A DNA stretch of 64,000 bases. Source: Sipunculus nudus. Taxonomy: Eukaryota > Annelida > Sipuncula > Golfingiida > Sipunculidae. Shown here in pieces: positions 33,512 through 46,134 of the stretch. Location: the NCBI GenBank assembly GCA_026874595.1, contig CM049317.1:44976401-45040400 (forward strand). The letters run 5' to 3'. Position numbers and translations under genes: made by a program. The notes below the pieces were generated by a model, which was given only the letters and a program-made list of their open reading frames with translations, did no database searches and was not told the origin of the DNA. Within the stretch, counting starts at the first letter, position 1. Each line of letters starts with the position of its first letter.

Positions 33512-36085
33512 AATGGTCAAGCTGAGATGATGGTCAAACTGGAGATGATGGTCAAGCTGAGGATGTTGGTCAAGCTGAAGGTGATGGTCAAGGTAAGGAT
33601 GACTGTCAAACAGAGGTGATGGTCAAGCTGAGGATAATCTGGATCAGGATGTGGTCAAGCTGAGGATGACCTGGTTCAGGGTGTGGTCATGCTGATATAT
33701 GATGATCTGGTTCAAGATGTGGTCAAGCTGAAGATGATCTGGTTCAGGGTGTGGTCAAGCTGAGGATGAAGTGGTTCAGGATGTGGTCAAGCTAAGGATG
33801 ATGGTAAAGCTGGGGACGGATGGTCAAGCCCAGAATGATGGCAAAGCTGTGTATCTGGTCAAGTTCAAGATATGGTCAAGTTGAGGACACTTGTCAAGTT
33901 GAGGATGCTGGTAACATTGAATATGCTAGATAATTGAGGATGATGGTCAAGCTGATGATGATCTGGTACAGGATGTGGTTAAGCTGAGGATGATCTGGTT
34001 CAGGGTGTGGTTAAGCTGAGGAATATCTGGTTCAGGATGTGGTCAAGCAGAGGATGATTTGGCTCAGGATGTATTCAAGCTGATGACAATCTGGTTCAGG
34101 ATGTGGTCAAACTGAAAATGATTTGGTTCAGGATGAGGTCAAGCATAAGATGATCTGGTTCAGAATGTGGTCAAGCTGAGGATGATCTGGTTCAAGATGT
34201 GGTCAAGCTGAAGATGATCTGGTTCAGGATGTGGTCAAGCTAAGAATGATGGTAAAGCTGGAGAGGGATGATCGAGCCCAGAATGATGGTAAAGCTGTGT
34301 ATTTGGTTCAGGATAATGGTTAAGCTGAGGACACTTGTTAAGTTGAGGATGCTGGTAAAATTGAATATGCTTGATAATTGAGGATGCTGGTCAAGCTGAT
34401 GATGATCTGTTACAGAATGTGGTTAAGCTGAGGAATATCTGGTTCAGGATGTGGTCAAGCAGAAGATGATTTGGCTCAGGATGTATTCAAGCTGATGACA
34501 ATCTGGTTCAGGATGGGGTCAAACTGAAAATGATTTGGTTCACGATGAGGTCAAGCATAAGATGATCTGGTTCAGGATGTGGTCAAGCTGAGGATGATCT
34601 GGTTCAAGATGTGGTCAAGCTGAAGATGATCTGGTTCAGGATGTGGTCAAGCTGAAGATGATCTGGTACAGGATGTGGTTAAGCTGAGGATGATCTGGTT
34701 CAAGATGTGGTCAAGCTGAAGATGATCTGGTTCAAGATGTGGTCAAGCTGAAGATGATCTGGTACAGGATGTGGTTAAGCTGAGGATGATCTGGTTCAAG
34801 ATGTGGTCAAGCTGAAGATGATCTGGTTCAAGATGTGGTCAAGCTGAGGATGATCTGGTTCAAGATGTGGTCAAGCTGAAGATGATCTGGTACAGGATGT
34901 GGTTAAGCTGAGGATGATCTGGTTCAGGGTGTGGTTAAGCTGAGGAATATCTGGTTCAGGATGTGGTCAAGCAGAGGATGATTTGGCTCAGGATGTATTC
35001 AAGCTGATGACAATCTGGTTCAGGATGTGGTCAAACTGAAAATGATTTGGTTCAGGATGAGGTCAAGCATAAGATGATCTGGTTCAGGATGTGGTCAAGC
35101 TGAGGATGATCTGGTTCAAGATGTGGTCAAGCTGAAGATGACTTGGCTCAGGATGTATTCAAGCTGATGACAATCTGGTTCAGGATGTGGTCAAACTGAA
35201 AATGATTTGGTTCAGGATGAGGTCAAGCATAAGATGATCTGGTTCAGGATGTGGTCAAGCTGAGGATGATCTGGTTCAAGATGTTGTCAAGCTGAAGATG
35301 ATCTGGTTCAGGATGTGGTCAAGCTAAGAATGATGGTAAAGCTGGAGAGGGATGATCGAGCCCAGAATGATGGCAAAGCTGTGTATTTGGTTCAGGATAA
35401 TGGTCAAGCTGAGGACACTTGTTAAGTTGAGGATGCTGGTAAAATTGAATATGCTTGATAATTGAGGATGCTGGTCAAGCTGATGGTGATCTGATTCAGG
35501 ATGTGGTTAAGCTGAGGATGATCTGGTTCAGGGTGTGATCAAGCTGAGGAATATCTGGTTCAGGATGTGGTCAAGCAGAGGATGACTTGGCTCAGGATGA
35601 GGTCAAGCATAAGATGATCTGAATCAGGATGTTGTCAAGTTGAGGATGATCTAGCTCAGGATGTTGACAAGCTGAGGTTGATCTGGTTCAAGACATGGTC
35701 AAGTTGAGAATGATCTTGTTCAGGATGTGGTCAAGCTGAGGATGATCTGGTTCAGGATGTGGTCATGTTGAGGATGAACTGGTTTAGGATGTGGTCAAGC
35801 TAAGGATGATGGTAAAGCTGGGGAGGGATGATCAAGCCCAGAATAATGGTAAAGCTGTGTATCTCATCAAGTTCAGGATAATGTTCAAGCTTAGGACGCT
35901 GGTCAAGTTGAAGATGCTGGTCACACTGAAGATGCCAGATAAATGGGAGGGTATCAGACAAGCTGAGGATAATGATAAAGGTGAAGATAATGGATAAATG
36001 GAGGATAAGTCAAACTAAGGATAACGGTCAAGCTGAGGATGATGGTCAAGCTGAGGATGCTCTGAGGATAATAGTCAAGCTAAGA
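33512..36085. repeat. 32-bp minisatellite with higher-order blocks in intron 8
   Basis: Basic unit GAGGATGATCTGGTTCAGGA-TGTGGTCAAGCT. Marked variants (ATTTGGCTCAGGATGTATTC, GAATATCTGGTTCAGGATGT, GGAGAGGGATGATCGAGCCC, AGTTGAGGATGCTGGTAA) recur in the same order at about 33.8-34.1, 34.25-34.6, 34.95-35.1 and 35.3-35.6 kb, so the array grew by copying blocks of 400-600 bp. Purine-rich on the plus strand. No link to an exon border seen. Confidence 0.93.
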
Positions 36086-36777
36086 AGACTTCCCAGAATT
36101 TAATAAAAAGAAAATTCCTTGATTTTTCCCTGATGGTGTTCATTATTTCCACTTATTTTCCAGGAAATCCCTGAACTGCAGAATGGCTGGAATGACCAGG
36201 TAACACAAGACCCTAATTACAGGTATAATGTCTGCAGTATGGACTCTGGACAGGCAACTTCAGCACAGGCTGGTCCAACCAGATAATTGTGATGAGAAAG
36301 GTAAATCTTAAGTTAGAGCAACAAGAAATCTATATAATCTTATCTTTTCCAAGCCAGACTAAAAACAATTAAGTGCAGCTCTGACTTCCATCCTGACCCC
36401 ACTGCTTTTATTTATATTGTAATAACATATTTTAATCATAGCAATCATTTGAGATACCAAATTCTGAACAATTACAGATCGACTAACGTTTACAATATTA
36501 TTGAAATAAGGAGATAGATAAGTATTATAAAAATATTTGTCCATGTGCTAGAATTATTTTTAGAAGCAATTAATTTCTGCCAGAGGTCTAAAGGTCTGAC
36601 AGTCTCTTTTTCACATATTTTAATGTCAACAGTAAGCTATAACATTAGGCTTGGTCAGGTCTCATTTCTCAACTGTCTTCTCAACTGCAAAAAAAATGAT
36701 GCTTTCATCTTAAATATGTTGCCACTGTCCAATCAAACTAAAGCTATGTTTCAAAGGATTTCACAATGAGCAGCTTG
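36086..36777 (-). other. Intron 8, between the 32-bp and 79-bp arrays
   Basis: Plain sequence; nothing recognised. Confidence 0.55.
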
Positions 36778-37260
36778 ACCAATGAAGGGTAGATTAGATG
36801 CAAAGAGGGTTATACAAGGGGTCACTCTACAACCAATCCACTCTCACATCTTGTCCATTGAGGGATAGGTTACAACAGCACATAGGGTTATACAAGGGGT
36901 CGCTCTACACCCAATATACTCTCATCTTTTGTCCATTAAGGGAAAGGTTACAGCAGCACAAAGGGTTTTACAAGGGGTCACACTACAACCAATCTGCTCT
37001 CATTTCTTTGTCCATTAAGGGATAGCTTACAGCAGCACAGGGGGTTGTACAAGGGGCCCCTCTACAACCAATCTACTCTGACCTTTCATCCATTAAGGGA
37101 TAGCTTACAGTAGCACAGGGGGTTGTACAAGGGGCCCCTCTACAACCAATCTACTCTGACCTTTCATCCATTAATAAAGGGATAGGTAACACTATGACTG
37201 AGGATTATACCAGGGGTCTCTCTATGGCCAATCTGCTCTCACCTCTTGTCCATTAAATAT
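36778..37260. repeat. About 79-bp tandem array containing the e8 3' end and donor
   Basis: About five and a half units with ACAAGGGGTC(A/G)CTCTAC, ACCAATCTGCTCTCA..TTGTCCATTAAGGGAT, TACAGCAGCACA. The exon border TTTAATGGACAAGAG|GTGAGAGCAG is the rightmost unit. In the other units the same place reads CAATGGACAAGAT|GTGAGAG, ACAAAAG|ATGAGAG, ACAAAGAA|ATGAGAG and GATGAAAG|GTCAGAG, so most copies have lost a usable GT or context. Confidence 0.85.
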
Positions 37261-37350
37261 CCTGGCTCTTGCTTTTTCGTATTCCTCCTCTCGCTCTTCA
37301 AAAGATTTGCTTTTTGGACCTTGTAAATCTGGACGATCAACACTCCTGGC
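37243..37350 (-). CDS. R3HDM1/2-like: e8: SUZ-type RNA-binding segment
   Basis: Acceptor ATGCTTCCAG before 37350, donor CAAGAG|GTGAGA at 37242; 108 bases, phase 0 both sides. It reads ARSVDRPDLQGPKSKSFEER, then EEEYEKARARIFNGQE. KSKSFEEREEEYEKARARIF is the hallmark of the SUZ domain next to R3H in this family, a basic/acidic helix reported to bind RNA. The last exon bases and the donor are repeated in a roughly 79-bp array of about five copies downstream; in most copies the GT has decayed. Confidence 0.95.
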
Positions 37351-40184
37351 CTGGAAGCATGCAACAGGGCAGGTCACAACATGTGTATGGTAACCAATCA
37401 GATCTCAATAAGTCAACCAACATGATCTTAACATATTTGTGTGAACTAATCAGATTTTTAAAGCTGTCAATTGCTTGATATGTTAAAGATATTGCAGCAG
37501 GTTTTGTGACCGACTGTTTTATTGTGTTCAGAATCCTGTCAACAGATGATTACCCTGACATTAGTCTGCCAGTAAATGCCAAATTCCTAAGTGAAAACAC
37601 AGGATAGGCAGGCCACTCCAGGAAGTTCCAGGATATGAAAACCACACATTCCCAGACTGAAACCAACGGCTAACTGGTATACTTAATGACTTTCCATACA
37701 CTTCCATGCATTATTACTTCTGTCCGAAAACATTTCATGTACATCATCTATCAGTCTGAACATTTTTTCCTGAGCTATATGATGTATGTAGCTGGCAGAT
37801 ATGTTATAATGAAATATTTGAAGCAAATAAAGTGAGAATTTAGGTGTACCATACTTCTGATGTTAATGATCACATTTACTGACCACTTTTTGTTAGAATG
37901 TCAGACATGTATGCTGCTCCTTTTTTTCTACAGCAAACCCATGAACAAATTCTGAGAATCTAAACTTCAGATGGCCTTGTATAACTTCTCAGAAATCCCA
38001 ACCTCTTTGACTTTTGCAGTATCTATTGTTATACAAATGAAATATCAGGTGTGGGAGTCACAGCAGGAATTTCCTGCACCGGGCATATCATCCTGGTGGC
38101 AAAGGTCAAGTTCTTACACTTTCACTTCTAACTTTCAGGAGTTCATTTCACATTCACCCTATTCACTTAAATATCCTTATGATATGTCTATCTATTCCCC
38201 AGCATTTGCATACAAACTAAAATAAACAAGGCTCCAGTCACCGAATGTGTACCTCCATAAACACAGAAATATCACATATCAGAAGTCCATAACATTGTCT
38301 GGTGCTGAAAATTCTTGCATAATCCATGAGATATGGCCCAAAGGCTGCTGGTGAAAGAATAAGCTTAGAACTGATTGGGGGAAAAAAAACAAACATGATG
38401 ATGAACTGAAACAACAGGCATGACAAAGTCTCAACACTACACCCCATCCCATCCTTGCCTCTCATCCAATGAGAGAGGTCAAAAAATGCATTTCATTTAA
38501 ACAAAATTCCTAGAATTTCATCAATTGAATTTGTTTGATTCCAGAATAATCATTTTGACCTGTTTCAAGGTTCTGAAACTTCCTAACTGTTCTTGAACAT
38601 GTGTTACTGTCAACTTGGTGAAACGAAAACAGTTCAATTTCCATGTAAATGCCACAGGGTGTGCTGAAAAACAAACATACTTAAGCCCTTTACCCCTGGA
38701 TATATTGTTTGGACATTTTACGAAACAGACTGACTACTTCCTCCTCTGAGCCAATCAAATTCCTTGATTTTCACTGATTTAAGGATTTTTTTCTCAGAAT
38801 AACAAACATTTTGTTGAATGAAAAATGTGATAATATTTTTTCCAGGTTTTCACTGATTTTAATGATAGTTAAGGATCCTGAAATGTCAGGACACAGATAG
38901 TAAGAGAAATTGTAAATGTTAAGACAAAATACTATCTTACAAACTTCAAGCGAAAGGCCTTGTGAAAGAGTCACCAAAAAAAGATGCTAAGTTCACTTAA
39001 ACACACATTACATAAGTCTTGTATCAGTGTTCTCAGCATTTCATAACAACAATTTTCTCAAAAGTTTTCCCTAATTTTCCAAGATGAATCTTTTTATTTT
39101 CTGGATCATTATATCAGCCACTTAAAATATTAAAAAGAAACCAGCGCTAGACATCCTGAGGGTACTCTGTACATGCTACAAAATATAACAGACTGACCAA
39201 TGTATCTTTTGAACTTATCAAATTCAATGACTCTTCCTCAATTCCAGAGGTTTAAAAAAATCAAAGGACTCTTTCCCTGACTAGGATATCTGACTTTCCA
39301 GGTTTTCAATAATTTTCAGGATGGCTTTATAACAATGTGAAATCCAAAGCCAACAGACACCACTTAAGCATACATAATGACATAAAGCTGAGCAAGGATG
39401 AGACAACAATGTGACAATAATATCAAGGTGGCAGTTTTCAACAAATAGGGCCCATGCAGATCTATGGTACACTCCTGAAGCAGTGGTCTTGTACATTTGT
39501 TCCAACTCATTCCACATACCCACTGTTTACATTTGCCATGTGTGCCATATACAACCACCTGGGGCACTGTATCACATCACCATGTCAAAAATTTAGTCCC
39601 CTAGGTGTTCCTACAGCACACATAATGATCAAGCCCTAAACAGAATGAGGTGGTTTTGTTTGAGTGATCTGAAGTTGTATTATTATTCAAAGCAGGTTTT
39701 GTGTTGTAAAGTTGAAACAAATCACACAGTATTTATACGCATGTCAACAGCTGTTTTCTCTCCTCCAGACTGACCTGATCTTGACAACAGGCAACAAGGA
39801 ATCCATGGCGGATATCACCATACTGCCCAAGCAAGTCTGTGACAAACAGCCATGCATCAAAGAAACCTGGCGCGGCATTCTGACAAGCTGGTTGGAACAT
39901 TCTTATTCCTGTGGAAGCTTCCTGGCAGCTCTATATGATCAAGGTAACCATAGCCAAGCAGTGTGGGAGTGGAATGGGTTAGAAGGAATGAAACATGATT
40001 GTTGCCACAGGAGTGCATACCTATGCTTGAAAATGAAAAAAAATGCTGTAAACATGAATATACTGAATCCAAGACAAGGGCATCTGTTTTTAGCTAATTC
40101 TATAATAAAATATTTGAAGCCATTTACATTTTATGTATATATGGAATTACAGCTGAGAACAGTCAAGCAGTCAAGGAAACTCAC
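37351..40184 (-). other. Intron 7
   Basis: About 2.8 kb with no array at the e7 donor and no clear element. Open frames on both strands at 39.28-40.23 kb overlap each other and lack recognisable content. Confidence 0.6.
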
Positions 40185-40284
40185 ATCATCAGAGCTGGGA
40201 AAATGGCGGCGGAGTATCTGCTTCTTTGGCTGATTTTCTGTGCCGCCTTCTCCACCGATGTGTTCAGAGAACTTGAAATCCGGT
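40185..40284 (-). CDS. R3HDM1/2-like: e7: post-R3H exon (start of SUZ region)
   Basis: Acceptor TTTATTTGTGCAG before 40284, donor GATGAT|GTGAGT at 40184; 100 bases, phase 2 to phase 0. With the split Ile it reads I-PDFKFSEHIGGEGGTENQ, then PKKQILRRHFPSSDD. The FSEHI..ILRR pattern matches the family stretch linking R3H to the SUZ segment. An open frame on the opposite strand (39712-40233) overlaps it and is regarded as a shadow. Confidence 0.93.
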
Positions 40285-40564
40285 CTGCACAAATAAATTA
40301 AAAATAAAGAGGTAATGATTGGCAGTAAATACAACAGACAGCAGCAACAAATGAGTGACAGATGATACAAAATAAAAGCACAGTCCCACATTACAGAAAA
40401 TGTTATCATCAGGTGTCAACCACAATGACAACCAGACTTACACATGGTGCTATTAGGTTGCATAGATTTGCTGTTTCACAACAATTAGACATTCAAGGGT
40501 TATTAAAGAATTAACTGCCTTTTTATTAGATGAAACTGAAGGTCTGTTGTATTGTATATCCCTT

Positions 40565-41766
<1,202 letters not shown>

Positions 41767-41911
41767 TCATTATCGTGTATGAAACTGGTGACATCTTGTT
41801 CCAGTTTCAAGAGAAATATGCGGTCCTTGGGGTTTTTGTTGAGAGTCATTCTGATGAAGCCCTCCAGATTTGTGCCTGTTGAGTCTGTGTAGGCATTTTC
41901 TGTGCTTGAAT
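41767..41911 (-). CDS. R3HDM1/2-like: e5: R3H domain, first half
   Basis: Acceptor AATTTTCAG before 41911, donor AATGA|GTGAGT at 41766; 145 bases, phase 1 to phase 2. It encodes SSTENAYTDSTGTNLEGFIR, then MTLNKNPKDRIFLLKLEQDV and TSFIHDNE. The NPKDR..LLKLEQ segment is the conserved opening of the R3H domain in R3HDM/ARPP21 proteins (roughly residues 170-205 of the model). R3H domains bind single-stranded nucleic acid. The split codon with e6 makes Glu. No tandem array is seen at this donor, unlike at several other exons of the gene. Confidence 0.94.
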
Positions 41912-42234
41912 CTGAAAATTATATTTCACATATTTTATACATCAACAAAGTGTGCATAAGCTTAAAAAGACTTAAAAATGCTGCTTATAATCTGAAACAT
42001 GAAATTTTCATAAATTTCAAAAGACCAGGACAATAATCCTGTATAGTCCAACACCCCAGGAGGGGATATAAACACATTTATGTAAAATATTAATAACTCA
42101 CTTATTCATTCACTTTCTAAAAATGACTAAGAAAAAATCTATATTATTTATAAAAATATCTGCCATTTAAAACTGAAAATGACTATAGCACTAATTTGTA
42201 AAGATATTTTGCATCACAGACCAGTGGTCTGCTG

Positions 42235-43440
42235 TGTTTAGACATCCTTGAGTGGCATAGAGTCATTTTACATGGACTGCTGTGTACGATACTCCTTGAG
42301 AGGCTCAGGGTCATTTGAAGTACTGCTGTATATACATACTTCTTGAGGCACAGGGACATTTTAAGTGGACTGCTGTATATAAATACTTCTTGAGGCACAG
42401 GGACATTTTAAGTGGACTGCTGTATATACATACTTCTTGAGGCACAGGGACATTTTAAGTGGACTGCTGTATATAAATACTTCTTGAGGCACAGGGACAT
42501 TTTAAGTGGACTGCTGTATATAAATACTTCTTGAGGCACAGGGACATTTTAAGTGGACTGCTGTATATACATACTTCTTGAGGCACAGGGACATTTTAAG
42601 TGGACTGCTGTATATAAATACTTCTTGAGGCACAGGGACATTTTAAGTTGACTGCTGTATATAAATACTTCTTGAGGCACAGGGACATTTTAAGTGGACT
42701 GCTGTATATACATACTTCTTGAGGCACACGGACATTTTAAGTGGACTGCTGTATATAAATACTTCTTGAGGCACAGGGTCATTTGAAGTAGACTGCTGTA
42801 TATAAATACTTCTTGAGGCACACGGACATTTTAAGTGGACTGCTGTATATAAATACTTCTTGAGGCTCAGGGTCATTTGAAGTAGACTGCTGTATATAAA
42901 TACTTCTTGAGGCACACGGACATTTTAAGTGGACTGCTGTATATAAATACTTCTTGAGGCACAGGGACATTTTAAGTGGACTGCTGTATATAAATACTTC
43001 TTGAGGCACAGGGACATTTTAAGTGGACTGCTGTATATAAATACTTCTTGAGGCACAGGGACATTTTAAGTGGACTGCTGTATATACATACTTCTTGAGG
43101 CACAGGGACATTTTAAGTGGACTGCTGTATATAAATACTTCTTGAGGCATAGGGACATTTTAAGTGGACTGCTGTATATAAATACTTCTTGAGGCACAGG
43201 GACATTTTAAGTGGACTGCTGTATATAAATACTTCTTGAGGCACAGGGACATTTTAAGTGGACTGCTGTATATAAATACTTCTTGAGGCACAGGGACATT
43301 TTAAGTGGACTGCTGTATATACATACTTCTTGAGGCACACGGACATTTTAAGTGGACTGCTGTATATAAATACTTCTTGAGGCACAGGGACATTTTAAGT
43401 GGACTGCTGTATATACATACTTCTTGAGAGGCATGGAGAT
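42235..43440. repeat. 47-bp minisatellite containing the e4 3' end and donor
   Basis: About 26 units, mostly very uniform: CACAGGGACATTTTAAGTGG, ACTGCTGTATATAAATACTT, CTTGAGG. On the gene's strand the unit has TGCCTCAAGAA|GTATTTATATACAGCAG, against the real e4 border TGCCTCTCAAGAA|GTATGTATATACAGC. A minority of units (those with TATATACATACTT, for example near 42.43, 42.57, 42.71, 43.09, 43.32 kb) keep GTATGT. Two variants carry CACAGGGTCATTTGAAG. Minus-strand frames through it are repeat artefacts. Confidence 0.93.
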
Positions 43441-43487
43441 GTGGCACTCTCTGATGATTCTTCTTTCTCTAGGGACCTCTTCTCTCT
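43421..43487 (-). CDS. R3HDM1/2-like: e4: short exon before the R3H domain
   Basis: 67 bases. The acceptor is TTTGTTTTATAG before 43487 (T-rich tract) and the donor is TCAAGAA|GTATGT at 43420; phase 0 in, phase 1 out. It reads REKRSLEKEESSESATSPCL then SR, and the split codon makes Asn with e5, giving SRN-SSTENAYTDSTG. That resembles the family motif of an Arg-Asp-Ser-Ser stretch ahead of YTDSTG. The last 13 exon bases and the donor are the seed of the 47-bp array that fills the start of the next intron, so a correct donor choice must be made against about 26 near copies. Confidence 0.83.
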
Positions 43488-44738
43488 CTATAAAACAAAA
43501 CAAAAAAAAACAATGTGGCATAAAGGGACCTGATCTTCAAACATCAATTTTCTTCTGTCCTATTAACAGTTTTGCAACTTGAACATGTAAATTTTCAGAT
43601 AAATAGTTGTCCTTAATATTTTCTTGTTTATCCCTTTTTCCTTAAGGCACTCTTACACACAGTCATTTGGATATTTGACTTCTCTGATGTTTTAAATCTG
43701 ACCAACAGATAGCCTCATCGAGCCTTCAGTTAGGCCCTGCGACAGTGTCATGTGAGAGGCAGGTAATCAGGTCAAACACTGGCTGAATCAATCATCCATG
43801 ATCACAAGAAGTACCAAGGCTCTCTGATGCACTGTCATCAATGATTTACCTCCAGGTAATAAGACGGTATATGCTCTTTTGTAAATACTGCAGATTATTT
43901 TGTTATATTACCTCCAAAAAGGATAAATTTTCTGTTTCTACTACTGTTTATTTGTGTTGTTTGTTAGCAGAATTACACAAAATTTCCTTAACTGATTTCA
44001 CAAAACTGATTGAGGGTGATGATATTATCTTCATACTGTAAAGCTGTGCTTACAGAGGCCTTGATTCATCAAGCTGCTCTGGTGTCTATATCATGGTGCA
44101 CAGTAGGTTTGCATTTCCTGATTTAAAAGACACTGTTATCTCCCTTCTATCAAAAATAAATTCAGCAGATCTTTAGCTTTACATTCATGCATGTCATAAT
44201 GTAATATACATCAGGTTTTATGTACAATCTATAACTGTGGTTTACTTCATAATTTGGGGTTTGTCAACATTACAGTGTTTCACGAGTGTTTCATTTTTTC
44301 GCAATCAAACAATAAATAAGATCTATACACATTATTAACCATTATTACAGGAATTATTCATATCAAATATGTGCACAAAATCTTATTAACAAAGAAATAT
44401 TGTTTGTTAATGGTAAACAACTGGTAAAATCTGATATCATTTAAATTAAAATATCAATCTTGAAACAAACAACCCCTATTTTTTTATTCACAATGTCAAC
44501 CTTTTACTTTTCAACTTTGGTCTGCAACAAGGGGATCTCTTATTCATGTAGATTTTATTTTCCTGATAATTCACCTTTTGCCAATAACATAAATTTGGAA
44601 ACTTTTTATACAAGAAGTCACTACAGCATTTATTCCATAAAACAGAGGCAAAACCTGTAACTTATCTGGTCCCTGAAGCCCTTCCCTGCTCAACTGATGC
44701 CCAGTGTTATTCTGACCTGATGCATGCTGGTAGCTAAA
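43488..44738 (-). other. Intron 3, part next to e4
   Basis: Plain AT-rich sequence before the 55-bp array; nothing coding recognised. Confidence 0.6.
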
Positions 44739-45740
44739 CACCCATCAAGGCAAGCCTTCCGTGAATGGTTTATCAAACTAACTACTAGACAGGGAGGATC
44801 ACAGGCCAGTCTTCCATGAATGGTTTATCAAGCTAACTACTAGACAGGGAGGATCACAGGCCAGCCTTCCATGAATGGTTTATCAAGCTAAGTATTAGAC
44901 AGGGAGGATCACAGGCCAGCCTTTCATGAATGGTTTATCAAGCTAACTACTAGACAGGGAGGATCACAGGCCAGCCTTCCATGAATGGTTTATCAAGCTA
45001 ACTACTAGACAGGAAGGATCACAGGCCAGCCTTCCAAGAATGGTTTATCAAGCTAACTACTGGACAGGGAGGATCACAGGCCAGCCTTCCATGAGTGGTT
45101 TATGAAGCTATCTACTAGACAGGGAGGATCACAGGTTAACCTTCCATGAATGGTTCATCAAGCTAACTACTAGACAGGGAGGATCACAGGCCAGCCTTCC
45201 ATGAATGGTTTATCAAGCTAACTACTAGACAGGGAGGATCACAGGCCAGCCTTCCATGAATGGTTTATCAAGCTAACTACTAGACAGGAAGGATCACAGG
45301 CCAGCCTTCCAAGAATGGTTTATCAAGCTAACTACTGGACAGGGAGGATCACAGGCCAGCCTTCCATGAGTGGTTTATGAAGCTATCTACTAGACAGGGA
45401 GGATCACAGGTTAACCTTCCATGAATGGTTCATCAAGCTAACTACTAGACAGGGAGGATCACAGGCCAGCCTTCCATGAGTGGTTTATCAAGCTAACTAC
45501 TAGACAGGGAGGATCACAGGCCAGCCTTCCATGAATGGTTTATCAAGCTAACTATTAGACAGGGAGGATCCAAGGCCAGCCTCCAATGAATGGTTCATCA
45601 AGCTAACTACTAGACAGGGAGGATCACAGGACACCCTCCTATGAATGGTTCATCAAGCTAACAACTTGGTAGGGAGGATCCCAGGCCAGCCTCCCATGAT
45701 TGATTTATCAAGCTAACTACTTGACAGGGAGGATCCCAAG
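44739..45740. repeat. 55-bp minisatellite in intron 3
   Basis: About 18 units of CCAGCCTTCCATGAATGGTT, TATCAAGCTAACTACTAGAC, AGGGAGGATCACAGG. A five-unit block with private variants (CCAAGAATGG, ACTGGACAGG, GAGTGGTTTATGAAGCTATC, GGTTAACC) occurs twice, about 274 bp apart (45.03 and 45.30 kb). Units at the right end (45.55-45.73 kb) are diverged. Not derived from the e3 donor nearby. Confidence 0.93.
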
Positions 45741-45908
45741 TAATTCTTGTGTGGATCTAGATTAAGGGGCAAATACAGCAGGATTGTTTTGCTTGTTGGC
45801 TGACTGTGCTTTTTACCTTATTATTTCACAAGTAAGAACAAATTTACACTGTATACATGAGACTGCAGGCTATGTATATATCTGTACCATTTGAGTGAGC
45901 GTACTGAC

Positions 45909-46076
45909 CAGTTTTGACGTGACGCTGCTGACAGCCAGTGTGGAGCCAGAGTTACTGGTGGTTGTCGTCATTGTGGGCTGTGTGGAGAGGGTCTCCTGTA
46001 ACATTGCCTCCGGAGGAGGGGAAGCGTCGTCTTGTAATGCCAGGCTCCTCACAAGTTTCATCCTCTGAGGCGCCAC
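45909..46076 (-). CDS. R3HDM1/2-like: e3: KLVRSLA-box exon
   Basis: Acceptor TTTGCCCCCAG before 46076, phase 0. It reads VAPQRMKLVRSLALQDDASP, then PPEAMLQET and a Thr/Ser-rich run. KLVRSLA followed by acidic residues and a Pro run is a conserved N-terminal element I recognise from R3HDM-type proteins, ahead of the R3H domain. Two donors keep phase 0: CTG|GTCAGT at 45908 (preferred, better U1 match) and ATG|GTACAG at 45887, which would add seven residues (VSTLTQM). The transcript choice is open. The exon lies just right of a 55-bp minisatellite that does not include this donor. Confidence 0.82.
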
Positions 46077-46134
46077 CTGGGGGCAAATAAATCAAGAAGT
46101 TGTTCTAACAGCCAAAGCTATTTTAAACTAGACA

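Noticed and set aside
29070-36085. CRISPR-like regular repeats
   Set aside because: Eukaryotic intronic minisatellites: units abut with no distinct spacers, and no cas-like genes exist.
39712-40233. 173-codon plus-strand frame
   Set aside because: Lies antisense over e7, has no recognisable domain, and e7 on the other strand is strongly supported.
42183-43009. Minus-strand frames of PQEVFIYSS repeats
   Set aside because: Readings of the 47-bp array; they resemble e4's end only because the array is built from it, and splice phase excludes them from the mRNA.
45888-45908. Seven extra residues at the end of e3 through donor ATG|GTACAG
   Set aside because: Kept only as an alternative: CTG|GTCAGT pairs better with U1 and keeps the same phase.
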